IMG/VR virus record: IMGVR_UViG_3300037961_004875
Span: 3,971 to 37,328 of that record
DNA: 33,358 bases
Source of the DNA: a virus
Direction: 5' to 3' (one strand)
The notes beneath the pieces are model-generated. The model made no database searches and had not been told where the DNA came from. It worked only from the letters and a program-made list of their open reading frames with translations. Below are positions 18,101 through 27,100 of the stretch, piece after piece; positions within the stretch are counted from its first letter, which is position 1; the number at the start of each line of letters is the position of its first letter. The position numbers were made by a program, and so were the translations under genes.

Positions 18101-21100
18101 CAAATATGTAATTTTTATAGTAAGTCTCATTAGATGTATTCTTCTGAGCCGTTCTCATGAAACTTCTTCCTTGGAACATAGAACTAGTTGATATTCCAAC
18201 ATAGTCTCTTTGATCTGGGGGACTTGTTGGAGTTCCAACAGGAACATTTCCAAATGGCGCTTCACTAAATGTCAAAGTGTTAGCGACAATATTGTAATTT
18301 CCAACAACTTTTGTCACCAGATCACCAGAAGAAATTCCAGTTTGAATATTCGTTCCCATCCATCCTCTACGGACTGAGAGTCTGTTCGTGCTTCCAATAC
18401 CAACACCCTCAACCTTCATGATTTCGCCACCAACCTTAATTAAATCTCCACCAAAGAATGAGGTGATTCCAGTAAAGTCAACAACATTATCTGTACTTAC
18501 TACATCGTCCTCTAAGGTTGTTGTAACTGCCGTAGAGACTATTGGGGACTGAATAAGATTGTCAATAGCAACGAGTACTTTTGCATTTTGATTCGTTGCA
18601 GTAAATGTATGAGCAGCTCCAACTCCAAGAGTACCAACTGAAGTTAAATCGAGAACTTGTGGGATAGATTTCAGAGCATCTTCCGCACTTCTAGCAAGTT
18701 TAATAGTATTATCATTAATCTTAACTGCAAATATTCCAGTTGTAGGAAGTAATGCGGTAGTAAGTCCAGTAACTGGGAATGTAGTTAAAGCAATACCAAT
18801 CGCTGCAGTGCTTCCAATGCCTGGGTTAGCATATTCAATTTGCTCTCCTGTAACATAGAAGTGATTTGGAATTGTAATGCTATTAGAAGAGGTATTAATA
18901 CCGCTTCCAGTAATTGTTCTTTCAAAAATCTGGTCATTCTTATGAGTCAAATTAAATGATCTCTTAATATCTCTCTCAGTTCCAGTATAATCACCAGATC
19001 CAGTCTCTATAGTTCCATTAATAAAATCAATTGTATCTTTCGAATCATCTTCAATTCTAAGAGCATTTGTATATACATGAACAGTTGCATCAATTCCAGC
19101 AACTGGCGTAAACAGAACTTGAGTTGTTGCAGCAAGTCCAACGGAGTCGGCAATCAGTCTAGAACCAAAAGTACCGAGTCCAGAATGAGTTTGAATATTT
19201 GCCCATTCAGTATCAAAAGTTTCCCCAGTTGTTGCTTCCTCAATATGATCATCCACAACAAAATATTCTAAAAATTCATAACGATCATTTGTAGTATCAT
19301 GTACCTGAATCATTAAATACCCAGCATCATATCTGTCTTCAGCAACATCTAAATGACTTGGATATTCAGTGATAACATTTTCAGTCGGAGATCCAGATGA
19401 TGCAATATTTGTAGTCGTGGACTGCAATCTAGCATGTTTCAGATCTAGAGTTGAAATACCAGATGATACTGAAGATAAACCTACAACTATAGCATTAACT
19501 ACAGCGTTTGTTCCTATTCCAGCTGGGTTGAAATCAACTTTAATATTTGATCCATCGAGATATGCAGTATATGTTCCAAATCCAGTTGCACTAAGTCCTC
19601 CAGGAGAGGTGGTTAATTTACCATACTCAAGAATAGAAACATCAGTTCCATCATGGAGAATGTTCAGTTCTTGTGCTTCAAATTCAGTTCCATTAATTGT
19701 TGCACCATTTCCAAGAGATGGATTAGTAACATCTGGAGTAATTTCAACGAGGACTTTTAGAGAATGATATGTATTGCCAATACTAACAATGGTTGCAGGA
19801 GAACCAGAGTTAATAATAGTGCTATCCGAATCGATTAAGACGCCTCCAATCGAGGTAGATCCTGTACTCAGATAATTATCATTTAAATTATAAGAAATTG
19901 ATGTAAGATGATAATCATTTACCGATGACTTGGTTGGGAAGAACAATAACTGGCCATCCGATCCAGATATTGAGAAATCAAAAGATCCTTGATCATATAC
20001 AGATTCAACTCTTGCATATTGATTGAGATATCCAACATTTCCGTCATGAATGAGGTCAACAATTAATCCTTGTCTTTCTTGAGTAAATCTCTTATCTTTC
20101 AAATAAGTGAAGTACTTTCTAAATCTGACATCATCCAGATTAAATGAATCAAGTATACTGAAAGCAGTTGCTCTAGGATTACTGTTAAATTGTGGAGAGA
20201 TATCATCAATAGAGAGAACTCTGTTTCCAGATGATTCAGTAAAATCTGTTAAAATCTTGTTATCAAGAATGATTTCATCAGAAAGAATACTACCATCCGA
20301 AAGATTTACATTATTTTCTGTAGCAATATCAAAATCAAAGACACAATTAGTATCTACAAATCCATCTAAACTACTTACAATAGTAACATCGGTCAATTCA
20401 GTAGAAATGCCAACTTTCATAGATGCATCTAAATTCGTTGACTCAATCTGAAGATCACTGAATTTTCTATATCCAATAGTGTGATTTACCGAGGATACTA
20501 CATCATTCCAGTCATCAAATGGAATAGTGCTCTTCAGTGAATATGAGAAGTTTTGATAATAGAAATTATCTTGGATTCTTTGTAAATTATCATTTAAGAA
20601 TCCAGAACCAGTTTGATTTCCGCTGAATATCTGAGCAGAAACATTTGTCTCAAAGTATGATTCATATGATGTTACATCTAAGGCGGTTCCGGAAAGTTCT
20701 GAAGTAAGTCCTCTTATAACTTCTCCTTTTACAAAATTATCAGAAGAGAGCACTCTAAGGGTTTTTGTTGGTCTATCCCAACTTTGAACAATACCTTCTT
20801 TTCCATTAGTGGTAACTTTTTCACCAGTAAGATAATCGCCTGTAGTTAATAATACATCAAAGGTTGGGAAATTCTTTTGTGCAATTATCTGTCCAGAAGA
20901 ATTAATTACATCAAATTCTCCTGGAATTTCTCCTTCACCCAATTCGTTGCTTAAATTATATGCAACGGAGCCAATTCCACCAATATTAGGAGTTACCGCA
21001 TTAAGAGTGAATAATTTATATCCATAGTTTTTTGAATTATAACCTTTAATAGTAGTACCAACACCAACAGTACTAATATTCTCTATCATCACTTGATCAC

Positions 21101-24100
21101 CAACTTCAAATGGGAATGAAGTGCTAAATCCAATCGCCATGGTTACAGTTACATCTTTAGTAACTGTATTGAATCCAACTGTACTAATTCCAACTCCATT
21201 AGTATTCTTTGTTGGCAATACTGTTGGGGTAGAATTATTAATTCCTCTAGTATTACTTAAAATAGTTACCTCTGAGTCTCCTAAAGAATACCTAGTGGAA
21301 ATATCAGTAATTTGATTGCCAGTTTTACCATCAAAGAAAAGTAACTCTGGTGCTGCAGAATATCCTCTTCCTCCAGAAACTATATCAATAAAATCAACTT
21401 TAGCAAAAGAATCAACATTGATAATTTGTGGAAGAGAAGCACTTGGTTTTAATGTACTATCAGTTGGGAAATCATATCCAACATCATTAATTTTTACTTT
21501 CTCAATAATTCCAATATCTCCACTAACCGATACTAAATCTCCTCTTACTCCCTCAATAGAATTGATAGACTCAATTGAAGGTAAAGTGGTGTAGTTCTTA
21601 CCAGCACTAGTAACCTCTACTGTGGATATTGGTCCAGATGTATGAGTGCAATCAGTTGTATAAGTTATACTAGATGAAGTTGATACATACGAGTTTGCTT
21701 CGGGATTTTGAGGCAATTCAAATTCAAAGAAATCAGATCCTGCAATGGAGACTCTTCTACTTCCGTTATAAACACTATTCTGCGTTATTATAGTGCTATG
21801 ATTTAAAATTTCAGAATCTTGTATTATTTCTGATTTTACAATAGGAAGATTTGTATCAGAAACTGGATCTAAGCGATAATATAACCTTTCAGGGGTTGTA
21901 TTTCCAATAGAAACTGATACCTTAGCAGAAGATGTTCCAGGAATTCCTGTTCTAGAAACACTAAAAGTCGAAGAAGACTGATCTGTTTCCCAACGACGAG
22001 TATATGTGTCGTCCAGATAGAAATTGAGTCTGAATGCAGAATAATCAGTAGCCTGTTGGACAAATCCTAAGGAAGAATCCGAAAGATCAAAATCTAATGA
22101 TGAACTTCTAAAACATTTAATAGAAGGATTAACAAGTCCAAACTCACCAAGTGATTTACTTGCAATATCTACAACACTTGGTATTAGTTTAGTGGAATCA
22201 TGGTGCGTATTAGATAATTTAAAGTTATTATCATCAACTTTTACAATATAATAAATTTTATCATTTACCAATCCTTGACAAGGAACGGCTGAAGAGTGAA
22301 TTACTTTATCACCACTTTCATAACCATGATTCGATATAGTAATAGTATTGGTAGTGCTATTAACTCCTACAGCACTAAAAGTCTCTATTCCAACAAGTGA
22401 TCTTCTATTCTCATCATTATATTTTACAACATATGTTGTTGCAAATGATGGATTAACATCAATGTCGATAAAGTGTCCTGCGCGAATACCATGATTTACA
22501 TCAGTGGTAACGGTTACAGTTCTTTTTGCTAAATTTCCAGTTATATTATCATAATTTGTTGCAAAACTATGGCTATTACCAACACCAACTCCTGTAAAGA
22601 ATAATGTTGTAGTTGTATTTCCTATTCCAATGAATCCGCCAGTAGATCCAAGTCCAACTCTTTGAGTTGCAATACCAATTAAATCTTTTGAAATTTTAGC
22701 AACAAAAAGTTGTTGTCCATCGGTCAGAGTTTTATCTACACCAATTTCTCCATTGTCATTGTAGACAATACCTTGACCACCATTTGAAGAATATGTAAGT
22801 AAATCGCCTGTCTGTAAGTTATGATCCTTAAAATACAGAGATTTGATTGGAACTGCGAGAGAACTCGCTCCAAAAGTTGTTCCAAGGCCAACAGTATTTA
22901 ATCCAAAAGAATCAAATTGCAATACTGATCCAATTCCAACAGCAGTAGTACCAAGACCTACAGTTTCTTGTGGTTCAAAATATATTTCCTTATTTCTTTG
23001 GAATTCATACTTAGTTTTGAATCCAGAATTTATCTCAAACCTTCTTGGTACTTCGGTTATAATGGTTCCTATTGTATGAATAGATCCAACAGTATTATTT
23101 ACTGCTCGCAGAACTCTAAATCTAGAATTTTCCTTATCTACATTTAGAACTTTTACTTGTTCTGTGCCAATACCCAGAATATCATTCGGTACAATGTTTG
23201 AATCAGTTAAATTTGACGATACATTAAAGAAAGTTACTAATCCAGTGATATTTGTATTTCCAATAGCAACTCCTATAGTACCCTTCCCAGCAATTGGGAA
23301 CTTCTCACTTGAAACTCCTATAGAGTAGAATCCTTCAATTTTTGATGATGTCGTAGAAATACCACTAACATTAACAATATCTAAATCTATGAAATTATGA
23401 GGAGATGTTGACTCTACGAGATATCTTCCTTTCTTGGTTGAGGGAATAAATTCGACATTAGGAATTTCACTTATAGCAGCACTAATACTATTAACAGGTC
23501 TTCCCTGCAGTCTGGAAACTCTTCCAGCTGCTCCAAATCCAGTTACATCTTCAGAGAAGTTTAAAGTATCTCCAACTCTATAATTATCTCCAGCACTCTT
23601 GACATCTATTCTGGAAACTCTTCCTCTATTTGTAGATAAAATTTTTCCTGTCTGAGATAAACCATTTGGAGAATATATGTAAGGATATTCAATACCACTT
23701 TCTCTTAAATTATAAGAAATTGTGTTTCTGCACCAATTATTTGCTGCAATATCATAATCATCTTGATTAGAAGATTTTGCAAAATTAAACTCATTTGGAG
23801 TAGAATGATATTTGTCTCCTAAAACATATGGGAATGTTGGTATTTTGTAATTTTCAAACAATCCAGAAGATTCGATACTGTCGGGATTGACTGTAGTAAA
23901 GTAAGCATAAGTTCCATTTGGATATTCTGGTGTTATACAAAATCTTCCATTATTTCTATCAAGATAACTATCGTCATTATTCTCATGATAAGTAAAATCT
24001 TCTACAAAGAATCCTAATGGGAAAATAGATACTGATGGACCGTTAATACGAGTTGTATTAAGTCTATAACTAGACTTCATCAAAGTGACTACTCCACCAT

Positions 24101-27100
24101 CACTATTAGAGTATCCATATGGACCATAAATTGGATTTCCATCATAAGCCCAACCAATGATTGGGGAGTGGTCAGTAAATTCTGTTTCTTGAGAATTAAC
24201 TAGTTTTAGATCCGGCTTTCCATATAAGATATCTCCACCTTCAGAGACCGAATAGATCATTTCTCTTAACGGTCTAGGTGTATACAATGAGTAACATTGC
24301 AAACCATAGTCATCACTTAAAGATCTTTGTGCAACGGTATCATCAGATTTTATTAAATTGTTATTGTATAATTTTTCAAATAAATTTACTCTCCATCTTT
24401 GTATTTGTGGAATAAATGAGAAATCGTCCTCGGATGGAGTTATCTCAATAGTTACATCTCCAGAAACATATCCTGTTCCAGGTTCTATAACTTTTACTTC
24501 ACTGAGTCTTCCATTTGAGAAAATTGGAGTTAAAACACATCCAATACCAGTTGTAGATATTATTTCTAAGTTTGGAATAGATGTATAGTTAGATCCAATA
24601 TTTTCAATTATAACTTCTATAATTCTTCCATCAGCAGTAACAATAGGTTTAACCTGAGCATTTTCTCCAGATCTTACAGTTACCTCTGGTAATTTGGTGA
24701 AATTAATAATTTCACTAGTTCCATATCCAGATCCTTTATTAGATAAATGTATTGAAGTTAATTCTCCTCTGAAAATAGGTTGAACTTCAGCTTTATATGC
24801 GCTAGATTCAATTCCAGTAACAGTTGCTATACCAACTGGACCTTCTACTGTGACCGATATTGGAGGATAATTGAATATCTGTGTTCCAGTACCATCACTA
24901 GTTAAATCAACATATTGTTTTGTTCTATAGAAGAAGTCTTCATCTGTTATTGGACCAATTTCAGATAATCTAAATTGGTTAGAATCAATTACTGTAGCAT
25001 AGTAATTAGTTCCATCACTCAATCCACCAATTGCACTTGTTCCAGCAGAGTATCTCAATACTTCACCAGATTTATAATCATGGTTTTCTATAGAAATAAT
25101 ATCGGATGAGGTATTGATTCCTGCAGAAGTAACGGTTCTTTTTTTGTTCTCATAACCAATTCCGCTATCGACAATGTTTATTGAGTCAATGACAGATTTT
25201 GAAGATGCACACTCTAAAGTATGTTTTCCAATACCATGAGATGATAAAACGACAGTATTAATGCCAACAATTGCTTCCTCTAAAGTGTTATGCAATTTAA
25301 TTGTGGTGGCATCAATAACCTCTGCAAAATATGTTGCACTGGTTGATAATCCACCAACTACTTGTTGAGAATTTGGATTATAAACTATTTGCTCACCGTT
25401 TCTAAATTTGTGATAGGTTGAGAATCCAATAGTAGAATTATTAACACCTATAGAAACTCTTGCAGATTGTACATCTGAGAAAAATTCTACTGAGTGAGAG
25501 ATTAATTTCGTATTTACTAAAGCTCTAGCATTAGATCCATTTCCGCCTGTTATTGAAACGATAGGAGTTTCTGTGAAATCAAATCCTCTATCAATAATTT
25601 GTAACTCTCTTAATTCTCCACTAACTGCGAGGAATCCAGATGCACTAGATCCAGATGGATCTGTTATTACTAAATCTGGTGGATTGATTATATCAAATCC
25701 ATTTCCTGGAGACGAAATCTCAATTTTTTCAATTTTTCCAGTATGAACTGTGTCTTTCGACTTATAGTTTAAAATCTCAACACCGTTAACTAAAATTCCA
25801 GTAGCTCCTGGTGCAGTTTCAACTTCAACATCATTATTAATTGGAGTAGAAATTTCTCTATAAAGTCTTTGAGAATCTACAACTCTACCAGATGTTTCTG
25901 ACAACTCAATAGTATTGGAAGTAACCGTAGTTGTCGATACATTTACAAAATTTGATGTATACAAATTAGCTGGAGATTTTGCTAATTTGATATTATTACT
26001 ATCTACTCTTTGAATATAATATATTCCTTCACCACCAGTATCTCCGCCAAACAAAGAAGATTGAATAGAAGTTTCAACTATATCTTCCCCATCAATTGTA
26101 ATAGTTGTTTGAGTTCTCTGAGGGGTGTAATATACAGATTCTCCACTGTAGAATCCGTGGTCATTTATTGTGAAAGTATCTCCAGAAAATGTACCACTAA
26201 AAGTTTTTAAGGATTTTGCTGCAACAAGTGGTATATCTTTAAATGATGGTAAGGAGTTCGATGCAACTAAAAGAGAATCTCCATATTGTTTTTTATAGAT
26301 ATTTTGAACATTTGCATGGAATTTATTAACTTCTGAAATAGTTGAGGACTTTACTTTCCTTAATTCTCTTAGTAAAGTGTAAGTTCCTGCAACATTAATA
26401 GTTCCAGTAGTTTTAATTACTACAATTTTGTCTGTGATAATATCAAGAACTTCTGCATCATGGGATTCTACACCAGTTGTATTCTCAATTTTTACAGAAT
26501 CTCCGAGAAATAAGTAATTTTCTTTATTTAAAGTTAACTTATAAGTTTTTGGCGAAACATTACTAATCAATTCAATGTTATTAATTGCATATTTAACTGG
26601 ATTATTATACAACCAGTTTTTAAATTTGAAAGTAGTATCTTCAACACCAAGAGTTTTTACATCAAATTGATCTTCTGCTTTGTAATCAAATATTCCATCT
26701 TGCTTTGAAAATCCAGATAAAACTGGAGTAATACGAACTTCAGTAAGAGGTTCTTCAGAAGGTTTGACAGAAGCAAAATCTTCTGTACTTAAAGTGTCTC
26801 CATCAATTAGAGTATCTGTAATATTGCTACAACCTAAAAACTGCGTTATTGTTTTAGATGTATAAGAAACAATACCAACTTTATCTGTAATTGCATTTGG
26901 ATAATCTACATAGATTTCTCCAGAATTTGGAAATCCTATTGTTGAATCTACATCAATGAAGGTGGATCCAGCAGCAACATTTCCAATAATATGAGTTTTT
27001 GGAGCTACTTTAAATGTTCCTATAGTCGATCCTTGAGATCTAGAGTCTCTATTATATCCATCATCAAAAGAGAGTTTATAAAAAGTTTTTCCAGCTCCTG

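Larger units (their letters stand above)
18836..26175 (-). repeat. Dispersed HG[FY]..GE modules in gp7
   Basis: At least six diverged copies of a module of about 70-90 residues are spread through gp7. It starts [IN].[ND]H.[FY].[ST]GE.[IV].Y and continues GL...YY...[VI]D.N..[KR]L. Starts are near residues 586 (NDHGFYSGESVYY), 836 (YHKFRNGEQIVYN), 945 (ENHDYKSGEVLRYS), 1696 (KDHNLQTGDLLTYS), 1861 (SNHGYESGDKVIHS) and 3016 (PNHFYVTGEQIEYA). Second halves such as YFAEVIDATTIKLHN, YYATVIDSNQFRLSE and YYIVKVDDNNFKLSN align well. Confidence 0.8.
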
